A DNA stretch of 64,000 bases from G965233625 sp965233625 (GCA_965233625.1 OZ247499.1:5022001-5086000); one strand, 5' to 3'. Counted from the stretch's first letter, positions 18,497-27,110 are shown. Notes: generated by a model from the sequence alone, not told the origin. Translations and numbers: made by a program.

Positions 18497-18868
18497 ATGA
18501 AAAAACCACCTCCAGGAACTGCCGAGCGCATTGCGAAAATGACCTTCGCTTCTGTTTACCCGCACTACGTCAACAAAGTTGAAAAGAAGGGACGCACCAC
18601 CGGGGAGCTGCATGAGGTCATTCAGTGGCTTACTGGCTACGATGCGAAGCAGCTGAAATCCATCATCGCAGACGAAGTCACCTTTGCAGACTTCTTCAAA
18701 GACGCCACGCTTCACCCCAATGTGCATCTCATCACCGGCGTAATCTGCGGCTACCGCGTTGAAGAGATCGAAGACCCGTTGATTAAGCAGGTCCGGTACC
18801 TCGACAAACTGGTGGACGAACTGGCCAAAGGTAAGAAGATGGAAAAGATTCTGCGTAGCGAAAGCTGA
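18497..18868 (+). CDS. DUF2200 family protein
   Basis: 123 residues that match the DUF2200 family almost along the whole length: MTFASVYPHYVNKVEKKGRT, IQWLTGYDAKQL, TFADFFKDA, HLITGVICGYRVEEIEDPL and the terminal RYLDKLVDELAKGKKMEKIL. Members are small cytoplasmic proteins found in many bacteria; the function is not known. The start at 18497 aligns with the usual short N-terminus. The next gene on this strand starts 27 bases after the stop, so the two may be co-transcribed. Confidence 0.9.
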   Translation: MKKPPPGTAERIAKMTFASVYPHYVNKVEKKGRTTGELHEVIQWLTGYDAKQLKSIIADEVTFADFFKDATLHPNVHLITGVICGYRVEEIEDPLIKQVRYLDKLVDELAKGKKMEKILRSES

Positions 18869-18895
18869 TGTGAAAGCTTGCATTCAGGAGTGTCA

Positions 18896-19261
18896 GTGAG
18901 TCCGGTATGCACTTTAGATTCGTGCCCCTCCTGCACATCGCAGGTAACGGTGGACCGATCAGTTTTCATCGGCGAAGTCCGCTGCTTCGACTGTGGTGAA
19001 ATGCTGTGGTTTATTCAGACGTCGCTTTGGATCGATTCGGAATTCTTTATTAACACTGGACCCGTGCGATTTTTCACGGTGCGTAAAGCGCGCGACGCCA
19101 GGGACCGGGTTATTGCTTTGGTAGCTGACCATTTCGGCGTAGATCGCTCGTACATCTGGAATGTTCCGTCATCTCTGAAAGATGTCAGCGATGATGGCCA
19201 TTCTGGCATCGAACTGGCGTTCGACCTCGAAGAGGAGGTCGATCTGCGGCTTCGAAGGTAG
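18896..19261 (+). CDS. Zinc-ribbon plus acyl-carrier-protein-like small protein
   Basis: 121 residues from the GTG at 18896, which lies five bases behind an AGGAG ribosome site; TTG at 18878 is an alternative. The N-terminal part has CPSC and CFDC pairs (zinc ribbon). The C-terminal half (DRVIALVADHFGVDRSYIW, then SLKDV, DDGHSGIEL and AFDLEEEVDLRL) follows the acyl carrier protein pattern: helix I, then a Ser at the phosphopantetheine position, then helix II ending in an acidic EEEVDL. The usual Asp-Ser-Leu is His-Ser-Gly here and the last helix is short, so carrier activity is uncertain. Longer planctomycete proteins with this combination are known to the annotator from memory only. Confidence 0.7.
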   Translation: MSPVCTLDSCPSCTSQVTVDRSVFIGEVRCFDCGEMLWFIQTSLWIDSEFFINTGPVRFFTVRKARDARDRVIALVADHFGVDRSYIWNVPSSLKDVSDDGHSGIELAFDLEEEVDLRLRR

Positions 19262-19382
19262 ATATCTAGCCGTCGCCGCTAGAAAAATACGATCAAACCA
19301 TTTTCGTTTCTGCGTTACTTCGCCGGGCTATAATCCACTGATAAGTCACCCGGAGCCATCCAGCCTGCGACTCTTTATCACA

Positions 19383-20837
19383 ATGATGAACTCACACGAC
19401 GTTATCCGATCTCTACTCTTCGCTATTGTCGCCGCAACCATCATCGGCGCCACTCACAAAACATCCGCTGCCGAACGGGCGCCGAATGTGGTGGTGCTGC
19501 TGGCGGATGATCTGGGCTGGAATGGTTTGAACTGTTATGGCAGCGATCTTCATCCGACGCCGGCGTTGAACCGGCTGGCGGGGCAGGGGGTGCGGTTTAC
19601 TCAGGCGTATGCGGCGTGCACCGTGTGTTCGCCGACGCGGGCGGCGATGATGACGGGCATGTATCCGGCGCGGCTGCATCTGACGGATTGGATTGCCGGG
19701 CAGAACCGTCCTTACGCCAAGCTGGCGATTCCTAAATGGACGCAACAACTGGAACACCGCCATACGACTCTTGCCGAGGCGTTAAAGGCGGGCGGTTACA
19801 AAACAGCCCATCTTGGTAAATGGCATCTGGGCGATAAGCCGTTCTATCCGGAGCATCAGGGCTTCGACGTCAACATTGGCGGCACACATGCGGGCAGCCC
19901 CAGCGGCGGCTACTTCCTGCCCAATCGCATGCAACTACCTGGCGCCATGAAAGGCGATTACCTTACCGACCATCTCACCAGCGAAGCGTTGAAGCTGATG
20001 GAGCGGTGGCGCGATCAGCCGTTCTTCATTCATCTGGCCTATTACACCGTGCACACGCCCATCCAAGGCAAACCGGAACTGGCAAAGCAGTACGCCGCTA
20101 AAGCGAAGAACAACACGGTCCACACCAACCCGGTTTACGCCGCCATGGTGCACAGCCTGGACGAAAGTGTGGGTCGCATTACGGCGAAGCTGAAGGAACT
20201 GAAGCTGGAAGAAAATACGCTGCTGATCTTCGCCAGCGATAACGGAGGTCTTTCGCACAAGCTGCTGACAGGGGCGCCCAAGCGGACCGGCATCACGCTG
20301 AATACGCCGCTGCGGCGCGGTAAAGGTTCCGCTTATGAAGGCGGCACCCGTACGCCGCTGATCATCCGCTGGCCCGCGCGTTTCGCTGGCGGGCGTGTGA
20401 CGGATACGCCTGCATGCACCATTGATATGTATCCCACCATCCTGGCCGCCACGGGGGTCGCGGGCAGTGCGGCGCATAATAAGGCGGTGGATGGCGTCAA
20501 TCTTCTGCCACTGCTGGCCAGCGAAGGCGCCGCACTTCCGCCGCGGGCGTTGTACTGGCATTACCCGCACTATCATGCTGGCGGCAGCGGGCCGCACGGC
20601 GTGGTGCGTGATGGTGATCTGAAGCTGATCGAATACTTTGAAGACAACCGCGTGGAGCTGTACGACCTGGCCAAAGATCCGGGCGAAGCTAACGACCTGG
20701 CCGCCACCCAGCCCGGCGTTGCCAAGCGGCTCAAGCAGCAGCTTCACGCCTGGCGGAAGTCCATTGACGCCCAGATGCCCACGCCCAACCCGGATTACGA
20801 TCCGCAGCGCGCTTTGCAAGGCAAACGCCGCCGGTAG
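19383..20837 (+). CDS. Secreted type I sulfatase (arylsulfatase family)
   Basis: 484 residues from the ATG at 19383, with a signal peptide (about 1-30). The sulfatase signatures are clear: metal-binding NVVVLLADDLGWN (Asp42, Asp43), formylglycine motif CSPTR (Cys82 to Arg86) followed by AAMMTGMYPAR, GYKTAHLGKWHLG, FASDNGG and GKGSAYEGGTRTPLI. Cys82 is converted to formylglycine by a separate maturase that is not in the window. It would hydrolyse sulfate esters on carbohydrates; planctomycetes use many such enzymes on algal polysaccharides. It lies upstream of the C25-type peptidase gene on the same strand, with a gap of 116 bases. Confidence 0.95.
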   Translation: MMNSHDVIRSLLFAIVAATIIGATHKTSAAERAPNVVVLLADDLGWNGLNCYGSDLHPTPALNRLAGQGVRFTQAYAACTVCSPTRAAMMTGMYPARLHLTDWIAGQNRPYAKLAIPKWTQQLEHRHTTLAEALKAGGYKTAHLGKWHLGDKPFYPEHQGFDVNIGGTHAGSPSGGYFLPNRMQLPGAMKGDYLTDHLTSEALKLMERWRDQPFFIHLAYYTVHTPIQGKPELAKQYAAKAKNNTVHTNPVYAAMVHSLDESVGRITAKLKELKLEENTLLIFASDNGGLSHKLLTGAPKRTGITLNTPLRRGKGSAYEGGTRTPLIIRWPARFAGGRVTDTPACTIDMYPTILAATGVAGSAAHNKAVDGVNLLPLLASEGAALPPRALYWHYPHYHAGGSGPHGVVRDGDLKLIEYFEDNRVELYDLAKDPGEANDLAATQPGVAKRLKQQLHAWRKSIDAQMPTPNPDYDPQRALQGKRRR

Positions 20838-20953
20838 GGTTCTGCGTCTGGAGGTGCAAGTTGACGTGGATTGATCCGGCGGAAAGCGGTACGGTAGATG
20901 TTGTATCCTTTCCCTGGGAAGAACCCTCAACCTTTTAACCAAGGAAACCGCCC

Positions 20954-22558
20954 GTGTCCGGAATCCTGCTCCTGCTTCTCGTTTCTGTCGCGCCGCAGCC
21001 GGCAGCGGTGACTACGGCGGTTGTGTGTCCGGCGGAGCTTCGCCCGGCTTTGCAGCCGTGGATCGATTTCCGCGCTGCTCAGGGGCATGCCTTTGCGTAT
21101 GTCGATAGTACGCAGTCCGCTGGTGAAATCCGGCAGGAGATTATTAAGGTTTCGCAGCAGCACAAGACGCTGAAGAATGTGCTGCTGGTCGGCGATGCAG
21201 CGCCGGCGACTTCGGCCGCCCGGCAGTTCCGTCCGGGTACAGAGCCTGACCGCAAATTGCAGACGCCGGCTCACTTCGCCAAAGCGGTTGTCAACATTCA
21301 CTTCCGCAGCGAACCGCTGATCGCCACCGATAACCGTTATGCCGACACCGATGGTGACGGGCTGCCGGATCTGGCCATTGGCAGGCTCACTGCAGATTCG
21401 CTGGCGGAACTTACCACGATCGTCAACAAGATCATTGCCTACGAGAAGAACCCGCCGGCTGGCGCCTGGCGACGGCAGATTAACATGATTGCCGGCGTTG
21501 GAGGTTTTGGCCCGATGGTGGACTCGGTGCTGGAAATGGCCACCAAAAAGTTCATGGTTGAAGGAATTCCGCCGGGTTACTGCACCACGATGACGTACGG
21601 AAGCTGGCGTAGTCCGTACTGCCCGCCGCCGCATCGTTTTCATGCAGCCACGATGGATCGCATGAACGAAGGCAGCCTGCTCTGGATTTACATCGGGCAT
21701 GGCCAGCGTGCGTCGCTGGACCGCGTCCGCACGCCCATCGGCGCGCATCATATTCTGGATGTAAATGACGTCCGCAAAATTGATTCGAAGAATGGCCCGC
21801 CTATCGCCGTCTTCTTAGCCTGTTACACCGGCGCTTTCGATGAGCCGCGTGACTGCATTGCCGAAGAACTGCTGCGGGCGCCCAACGGGCCGGTGGCCTG
21901 CTACAGCGGATCGCGCGTGACGATGCCTTACGCCATGACCATCATGGCGCACGAAATGTTGAAGGCGTATTTCATCGATCAGAAGCCGACCCTGGGCGAA
22001 GTGATTTTGCAGGCGAAACGCAACATGGTAGGCGCCGCCAAAGACGACGCACAGCGGCGGATGATCGATTCGCTGGCTGCCGTTATTAGCCCCAAGCCGG
22101 AACTGCTTACGCAGGAACGCGCCGAGCACCTGCGGCTGTTCAACCTGATCGGCGACCCTTTGCTGCGCGTGCCTCAGCCGGAAACCATCCAGCTGCAGAC
22201 ACCTGAGAAAGCGGCGCCGGGCGATACGTTGCAGGTCAGCGGGGAAACGCCGCTGGGCGGGAAATGCATTGTGGAGCTAAGCTGCCGCCGCGACCGTTCG
22301 CGGTTCCGCGCACCCGTACGTGAAACCTACGTCCGCAGCCAGCAGGCAGAAGCCGCCTACGCCCGCGCGTATCAGCAGGCCAATGATCGCGCTTACGTCC
22401 GCCACGAAGTGCAGATCAAACCAGGGCCGTTCAAGTTCAAACTGAAGGCGCCCGCCGGCGCCCATGGGCCGTCGTTCGTGCGGATGTATGTTGAAGGGCA
22501 GGAAAAGCGGTTCGCCATCGGCAGCAGCCCGGTGCACATCGGCCGCGTGAACGACTAA
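20954..22558 (+). CDS. Gingipain-like cysteine peptidase (family C25)
   Basis: 534 residues, GTG start at 20954 behind AAGGAAA. A short hydrophobic N-terminus is the likely export signal. The C25 core is visible: NVLLVGDAAP, YADTDGDGLPDLAIGRL, the catalytic His in LLWIYIGHGQ and the catalytic Cys in AVFLACYTGAFD, followed by a beta-sandwich region (PGDTLQVSGETPLGGKCIVE). Gingipain-type enzymes cleave after Arg or Lys and are secreted; specificity here is unknown. The downstream gene starts within a few bases of the stop and may be co-transcribed. The DTDGDG stretch resembles a calcium-binding loop and is common in this family. Confidence 0.88.
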   Translation: MSGILLLLLVSVAPQPAAVTTAVVCPAELRPALQPWIDFRAAQGHAFAYVDSTQSAGEIRQEIIKVSQQHKTLKNVLLVGDAAPATSAARQFRPGTEPDRKLQTPAHFAKAVVNIHFRSEPLIATDNRYADTDGDGLPDLAIGRLTADSLAELTTIVNKIIAYEKNPPAGAWRRQINMIAGVGGFGPMVDSVLEMATKKFMVEGIPPGYCTTMTYGSWRSPYCPPPHRFHAATMDRMNEGSLLWIYIGHGQRASLDRVRTPIGAHHILDVNDVRKIDSKNGPPIAVFLACYTGAFDEPRDCIAEELLRAPNGPVACYSGSRVTMPYAMTIMAHEMLKAYFIDQKPTLGEVILQAKRNMVGAAKDDAQRRMIDSLAAVISPKPELLTQERAEHLRLFNLIGDPLLRVPQPETIQLQTPEKAAPGDTLQVSGETPLGGKCIVELSCRRDRSRFRAPVRETYVRSQQAEAAYARAYQQANDRAYVRHEVQIKPGPFKFKLKAPAGAHGPSFVRMYVEGQEKRFAIGSSPVHIGRVND

Positions 22559-22572
22559 GGGTGATGCATCCA

Positions 22573-23052
22573 ATGGCCAACTTCACTTCGGTCGTAAAAC
22601 TCGCAGTCAGCAGTTTGAAACGCGGTTTGGCTGGGTTTGCCGCTGGTTTAGTTATCGCCTGCTTCATCCTGGTTTTCATGGGCCCTTTGCAGTCCAGCCC
22701 TGATTTAAGCGTTTCAGAAATCGAGCAGCAGACTGCCTCACTCTGGATAGCGTTTTACATTGCATGTGGCACAGCTTTATTGGCAGCAATCGCTGGCAAT
22801 AGAACCGTGTCGAAATTCTGGCTCTGGTTTGTGCTGGCGTTTGGAATCATTTGCGTTATTCCATTCTGGAAGCACAAAGGCGGCGCGTTCCTCCCGTTCG
22901 GCACACTCTATGTAAACTTCGGTTTCCAGCCCCGCGACGCGGTTATTCTGGCGGCGCATATTACCGCAGCGGTCCTGATTGCTCTTGCCATCCACTATGA
23001 GTGGCCTGGCATTAAGCATCTGAAACTCCGGGCAAAGAAACGTTGTGGCTGA
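22573..23052 (+). CDS. Hypothetical membrane protein, about four helices
   Basis: About 159 residues. Three possible starts lie close together: GTG 22561, ATG 22564 and ATG 22573. The last is chosen because it has the better distance from the AAGGG that overlaps the upstream stop. Hydrophobic segments: FAAGLVIACFILVFMG, WIAFYIACGTALLAAIAG, FWLWFVLAFGIICVIPF and DAVILAAHITAAVLIALAI; the tail is basic. No family is recognised. The very small gap to the C25 peptidase gene suggests a shared transcript. A perfect 18-bp palindrome follows its stop. Confidence 0.65.
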   Translation: MANFTSVVKLAVSSLKRGLAGFAAGLVIACFILVFMGPLQSSPDLSVSEIEQQTASLWIAFYIACGTALLAAIAGNRTVSKFWLWFVLAFGIICVIPFWKHKGGAFLPFGTLYVNFGFQPRDAVILAAHITAAVLIALAIHYEWPGIKHLKLRAKKRCG

Positions 23053-23064
23053 AAACCCTGTTTA

Positions 23065-23082
23065 TTGTGAATGCATTCACAA
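23065..23082. promoter_or_regulatory. Perfect 18-bp palindrome of CRP-site type
   Basis: TTGTGAATGCATTCACAA is fully self-complementary and contains TGTGA-N6-TCACA, the consensus layout of a CRP/FNR-family operator. It lies in the 45-base gap between two convergent genes, where a promoter is not expected. It could be a regulator-binding site, a roadblock between convergent transcripts, or a loop-less hairpin acting at the 3' ends. Confidence 0.45.
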
Positions 23083-23097
23083 CGGAAACTTGTGCAG

Positions 23098-23550
23098 TCA
23101 GCACTTCAGCCCCAGCAGAATGGTTGTTTCCGTGTTGTGCTCATCCGCGTCTTCACACGAATGATCATAAACTTCGAGCGAAGGCATTGTGACTGTCTCT
23201 CCGCGCTGGGCAAGTTCGTCCTTCAACGCCTGCCACTTCTGGGGCAGATCGTGGTAGGGGCCGATGTGGAGATGCTTTGCGTAGCGGGTTAACTCAAACG
23301 CGCACAACTCCAATGAACCGGGAGACTCTGCCGGTTCGAGGTCTCGAACTTCAACGCCGGTAAACATACGGTCGCCGTCTAAGTAGACCCAATAGTTGAT
23401 GCCCGTGGTCTTTAGGCCTGTTTCGTTCACGCTGCGCCACATCGCATCCATCAGCCGCAGCCCGGTTTCGCCGTAGGTATGGTTTTCTACAACGGATGAT
23501 AGGCCGTGCAGGCGGAACTGAAGGGGCTGTTGGATGATGTCGATTTTCAT
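23098..23550 (-). CDS. GyrI-like/AraC effector-binding domain protein
   Basis: 150 residues matching the stand-alone GyrI-like (SOUL/AraE_N effector-binding) fold: MKIDIIQQPLQFRLHGLSSV at the start, INYWVYLDGDRMFTGVEV, then RYAKHLHIGPYHDLPQKWQA and the final SLEVYDHSCEDADEHNTETT, where Glu/His residues of the ligand pocket usually lie. These domains bind small cationic or aromatic compounds, and some hydrolyse them. The ATG overlaps the stop of the upstream VOC gene (ATGA at 23550-23547), so the two are translationally coupled. It may detoxify or sense a compound also handled by the VOC protein. Confidence 0.85.
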   Translation of the reverse strand: MKIDIIQQPLQFRLHGLSSVVENHTYGETGLRLMDAMWRSVNETGLKTTGINYWVYLDGDRMFTGVEVRDLEPAESPGSLELCAFELTRYAKHLHIGPYHDLPQKWQALKDELAQRGETVTMPSLEVYDHSCEDADEHNTETTILLGLKC

Positions 23551-24017
23551 TCCGCTTCCTCAGCAGGGTCCGATTTGGCGCACATCTCGTCGAACCGTCG
23601 CTGCATCTCTTCCTTCGAGACATCTTCGATATGCGATCCCAGAAGCCAATCGTGGCCGTAAGGGTCAAGCAACTTCGCCGCCCGTTCTCCGTAGAACATA
23701 TCCGTGGGCGGCATCGTCACCTTGGCGCCGGCGGCTTCGGCCTGTTTTGTCATCGCATCCACGTCTTCAACGTGCAGGTGAATGGCCGATCCTGTGCCGC
23801 CGAAAGCTTGTGGCCCCTGGATGCCATATTCAGGATACTCGTCAGATACCATCACGGTGAACGAACCGAACTTCAGCTCTGCGTGGCCGATTCGCCCGCC
23901 CGGTTCACTCAAGCGGAAGTCTTCTACGGCGCCGAACGCCTTTTTGTAAAAGTCGATGGCGGCGTTGGCGTCCCGGACACGCAGATAGGGGAAGACTTCG
24001 TGAATCTGCTGGCTCAT
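23547..24017 (-). CDS. VOC-family (glyoxalase/bleomycin-resistance-like) protein
   Basis: 156 residues from the ATG at 24017, which has an AAGGGA site seven bases before it. The vicinal-oxygen-chelate pattern is clear: FPYLRVRDANAAIDFYKKAFGA, GGRIGHAELKFG, AIHLHVEDVDAMTKQAEAAGA and ERAAKLLDPYGHDWLLGSH, which is closest to the PhnB/YdcJ-like group. His and Glu of the usual metal site (GHAEL; HLHVED) are present. The substrate is unknown. An intrinsic terminator or attenuator sits only about 30 bases upstream of the start, and the following GyrI-like gene overlaps by four bases. Confidence 0.88.
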   Translation of the reverse strand: MSQQIHEVFPYLRVRDANAAIDFYKKAFGAVEDFRLSEPGGRIGHAELKFGSFTVMVSDEYPEYGIQGPQAFGGTGSAIHLHVEDVDAMTKQAEAAGAKVTMPPTDMFYGERAAKLLDPYGHDWLLGSHIEDVSKEEMQRRFDEMCAKSDPAEEAE

Positions 24018-24044
24018 GCTTTGTCCCTTATCGACTTCGACATT

Positions 24045-24087
24045 AACAAAAAAGCCGGGCGACGGTTTGCACTCAAACCTGCCCGGC
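24045..24087 (-). terminator. Intrinsic terminator, possibly attenuator of the VOC-GyrI unit
   Basis: On the minus strand GCCGGGC pairs with GCCCGGC (24087-24081 with 24060-24054), and an inner stem GGTTTG/CAAACC closes a CACT-type loop. The stem is followed by six T residues and GTT. This is the best rho-independent terminator in the window. It lies 42 bases after the DUF4190-like gene and about 30 bases before the VOC start codon. Confidence 0.85.
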
Positions 24088-24128
24088 AACTTACTTGTTT
24101 ACGGTGAACCGATCGCTGGCCCGCGGAG

Positions 24129-24656
24129 TTACCGTTTCGTAATATCGTCGCGCGTTTCCCACTCGCCATCGGGGCCCGCACTGCGGAGGATGTAGGTGTC
24201 TTTGTGCTCACCTTCGGTGATCAGATCGTAGCGGACGGGTGTTTCCCAGCCGTCTTCCAGATGCAGCACCAGCTTGTTGCCCTCGATGCCCTTGGGAACT
24301 TCGCCGGTTTCGATCTGATGCTCGACGATGATGTCTTTGGCTTCTTCCAGTTGTGCGCGTGTGATGGCGGTCTTCTTACGCACTTCGTGCCGGTGAGCGT
24401 TCTGGGCGGTCGAAAGCATCGCGCCGCCGACGAACAGCGTTCCTATGGCGCCGATGATGACACCCGGAATGGCAAAGCCACGCGGCGCCTTTCGCAGCGC
24501 GATCAGACTCAGGATAAAGCCCAGCGGCGACAGCATGCCGCACGTTAACGGGCCGCCCACCAGCGAGACCAGAAATCCAGCCAGGCCCAGACTGTTGCTA
24601 GGCCGCGGCGGCGGGGGGCCGATGTAGATAGTTTCGCGATAGCCAGTATGGGCCAT
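24129..24656 (-). CDS. DUF4190-like membrane protein with GspG-like C-terminal domain
   Basis: 175 residues. The ATG is preceded by a strong GGAGGAG ribosome site. A proline-rich N-terminus is followed by two membrane helices of DUF4190 type (LGLAGFLVSLVGGPLTCGML...IALRKAPRG and AIPGVIIGAIGTLFVGGAML). The C-terminal part (ITRAQLEEAKDIIVEHQIET, GWETPVRYDLI, YILRSAGPDGEWETRDDI) matches the soluble C-terminal domain of type II secretion pseudopilin GspG. No prepilin leader is present, so it is not itself a normal pseudopilin. The role is unknown. Transcription probably ends at the terminator just downstream. Confidence 0.8.
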   Translation of the reverse strand: MAHTGYRETIYIGPPPPRPSNSLGLAGFLVSLVGGPLTCGMLSPLGFILSLIALRKAPRGFAIPGVIIGAIGTLFVGGAMLSTAQNAHRHEVRKKTAITRAQLEEAKDIIVEHQIETGEVPKGIEGNKLVLHLEDGWETPVRYDLITEGEHKDTYILRSAGPDGEWETRDDITKR

Positions 24657-24752
24657 AATTTCTCCTCCCGTGGAGCCTTTTATAAATCTGCGGACGCCCC
24701 GGCGGCCAACACTGCCGCCCTAAGGGAGCCTCTCCGCAAATCTATTCGTCCG

Positions 24753-27110
24753 CTATTTGAAAGTCTTGAACTTTCCGGCCTTATATCTTGCCCAATAATC
24801 CAGCAGGTCGGCCCGCACTTTCGGCGATAAAAGCAGTAGCCCAAAGATGTTAGGGAACGCCATCGAGAGAATCATCATGTCGGAAAAATCGAGAACGGCG
24901 CCTGCATTGACGATACTGCCGACAAACACCGCAATCACATAGATGCCTTTGTAGACCAGCGTGCTACTGGCCCCAAATAGCCTCACCCAGCAGCGTTCCC
25001 CATAGTAACTCCAGGAGATCATCGTCGAGTAAGCGAACATCAGCACGGCGAAGCTGAGCACATACGGGAAGAACGGAATCACCGAGCCGAACGCCCGCGA
25101 CGTCAACTGCGTGCCTTCCAGCCCCTGCTCCACCACCCACGTCGTGTTGTTGTAGGCGCCGGTGATGAGGATCACCAGTGCGGTCATCGAGCAGACCACG
25201 ACGGTATCGATAAACGGCCCCAGCATCGCGACGCAGCCTTCGCGGACAGGCTCTTCGGTCTTTGCCGCACTATGAGCAATGGCCGCACTACCGACACCGG
25301 CTTCGTTACTGAAGGCGGCCCGCTGAATACCAATCACCGCCACGCCCAGGATGCCGCCGCCGAACGCTTTGGGCGAAAACGCCTCGGTAAAGATCTGCGC
25401 GATCAGCATCGGCACCTCGGTGATATAGGCGCCAATGATGAACAGACAGGCAATCAGATAGATCGCACACATGGTCGGCACCACCTTCGACGCCGCCGCC
25501 CCGATGCGTTTGATGCCGCCGATGATCACGATGCCCACCATGCCCGCCATCACCAGACCAAAGACGATCTTGAAGGGCATTTCGATGGCGTTCATCGACT
25601 GCTTGATTTCGCCCTTTTCCTGTTCGAGTTCCGTTAGTTTGGCGAAGTCGCCTTTCTCGGCAGCAACTTTGATTTCGTCGCCGATCTCGTCGATGCGGTC
25701 GAGGCTGCCTTTCTGAAGGATCGACACCATCTGTCCAGCCGCCTGGTTCGCCTGGAACATGTTGCCGCCGCCAAAGCTGGCCAGAATACACATCACGGCA
25801 AAGAGGATCGCAAACACATAGCCAACGCCGCCCATGCCCAGTTCTTTGAGACCAGCGTGCAGGTACTGCATCGGGCCGCCCAGGACGGTGCCGTCTTCCT
25901 TCACTTCGCGGTATTTCTGGCCCAGCGTGGATTCGACAAACTTGCTCATCATGCCGAAGAAGCCGCAGAACAGCATCCAGAAGAAGGCGCCAGGTCCGCC
26001 GACCGTCATCGCAATCGTCACGCCGGCGATGTTGCCCAGACCCACGGTGGCCGAAAGCGCCGAAGCAAGCGCCTGAAAGTGCGTGACTTCGCCCGGTTCA
26101 TCGGGGTTGTCAAACTTGCCGCGGACAATGTCGATCGCGTGGCGGAAGCCCCAGAAGTTGAAGAAACGCATGTAGAGTGTGAAGATCACGGCGCCCATCG
26201 CCAGCCACAGCACCACCAGCGGCGCCCCGCCCACACTGTTGCGGATGACCCAGGGACGTTGCTTCACTTTGCCCAGCAGCGTGTCGGCCGTTGCCGCGTC
26301 GAGCGTGCCTTCTTTCTTCGCCGCATTGAGCATGTTGAGGTTCGCTTCGCCGAACTTCAAGGCGCCGGCTTTGGCCAGCACTTCCGCTTCGTCCCAGGTC
26401 AGCGTTTCTTCATCGCTCAATAGCTGCCGCATAGGAAGCCGTTTGTGAAGCATCTCGCCGCCGGGGTCTTTCAGCACGTAGGTGGCTTTTTCTAGAACGC
26501 GCGTAAGGTATTGCACCTCGACTTCCTGCTCTGTCTTTTCGCCCTTTTCGTTCTCGAACACGGCCATGTATTTGCCGGTCCGCACCGCGTTGTCGCCATC
26601 GACGTTACTTAGTTTGCCCAGCACCCGCAGCCGCAGCGCTTCTTTGTTGCTGATGGTGTCTTCTTTATCGACGCCCGTAGGCGTTAAGCGGGCGAAGGGT
26701 TCATCCTTGGCGTTGACCGGCCGCACGTAATAAGCGGTCTTCTCTAATTGCACGCTTAATTCGGTGTGCTGCCAGACGCGGTAGAACAGCACCATCGCCA
26801 TGCCTTCGACGGCGGACTTAAAAACGCCGTCAATGGCTTCGGTTACCTGCGTAACAGCGCCAGGCGCCTCCTTCTTTTCGGCCAGTTTCACCTCAGGCGC
26901 CGCCGTGTAGGTGAAGCCGCCGGGCAGCGACGTTTTGCCAGCGCTGGCAGGTGCGCCAAGCTCATCTGTCTGCGGCGGTGCGTCGGCTTTTGGCGGTGGA
27001 TCGTCTTTCTGCGCTAATGCAGTTCCCGCGGTGAGAAGCAGAACGGCCAGGAGCGTTGTCGCCGCGATCATGCAGCGTTGCAAAGCAGGAGCTTGAAATT
27101 GCAGGGTCAT
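24753..27110 (-). CDS. Sodium:alanine/glycine symporter (AGCS family) with two soluble insertions
   Basis: 785 residues, against about 450-550 for ordinary AGCS transporters. A signal peptide (about 10-33) and a Pro/Asp-rich linker come first. An amphipathic segment VEGMAMVLFYRVW (about 101-113) is then separated from the first membrane core helix (GGAPLVVLWLAMGAVIF, 294-310) by an added domain (about 114-290). The AGCS signature is intact: ALASALSATVGLGNIAGVTI and GGPGAFFW, later GIQRAAFSNEAGVGSAAIAHS. A second, highly charged insertion (about 465-507; LDRIDEIGDEIKVAAEKG) lies between helices. It would import alanine or glycine with Na+. The insertions are unusual and may sense ligand or bind a partner. 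Confidence 0.92.
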   Translation of the reverse strand: MTLQFQAPALQRCMIAATTLLAVLLLTAGTALAQKDDPPPKADAPPQTDELGAPASAGKTSLPGGFTYTAAPEVKLAEKKEAPGAVTQVTEAIDGVFKSAVEGMAMVLFYRVWQHTELSVQLEKTAYYVRPVNAKDEPFARLTPTGVDKEDTISNKEALRLRVLGKLSNVDGDNAVRTGKYMAVFENEKGEKTEQEVEVQYLTRVLEKATYVLKDPGGEMLHKRLPMRQLLSDEETLTWDEAEVLAKAGALKFGEANLNMLNAAKKEGTLDAATADTLLGKVKQRPWVIRNSVGGAPLVVLWLAMGAVIFTLYMRFFNFWGFRHAIDIVRGKFDNPDEPGEVTHFQALASALSATVGLGNIAGVTIAMTVGGPGAFFWMLFCGFFGMMSKFVESTLGQKYREVKEDGTVLGGPMQYLHAGLKELGMGGVGYVFAILFAVMCILASFGGGNMFQANQAAGQMVSILQKGSLDRIDEIGDEIKVAAEKGDFAKLTELEQEKGEIKQSMNAIEMPFKIVFGLVMAGMVGIVIIGGIKRIGAAASKVVPTMCAIYLIACLFIIGAYITEVPMLIAQIFTEAFSPKAFGGGILGVAVIGIQRAAFSNEAGVGSAAIAHSAAKTEEPVREGCVAMLGPFIDTVVVCSMTALVILITGAYNNTTWVVEQGLEGTQLTSRAFGSVIPFFPYVLSFAVLMFAYSTMISWSYYGERCWVRLFGASSTLVYKGIYVIAVFVGSIVNAGAVLDFSDMMILSMAFPNIFGLLLLSPKVRADLLDYWARYKAGKFKTFK

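Noticed and set aside
19935..20942. 335-codon open frame on the minus strand
   Set aside because: Antisense to the sulfatase gene with no domain pattern; a frame shadow.
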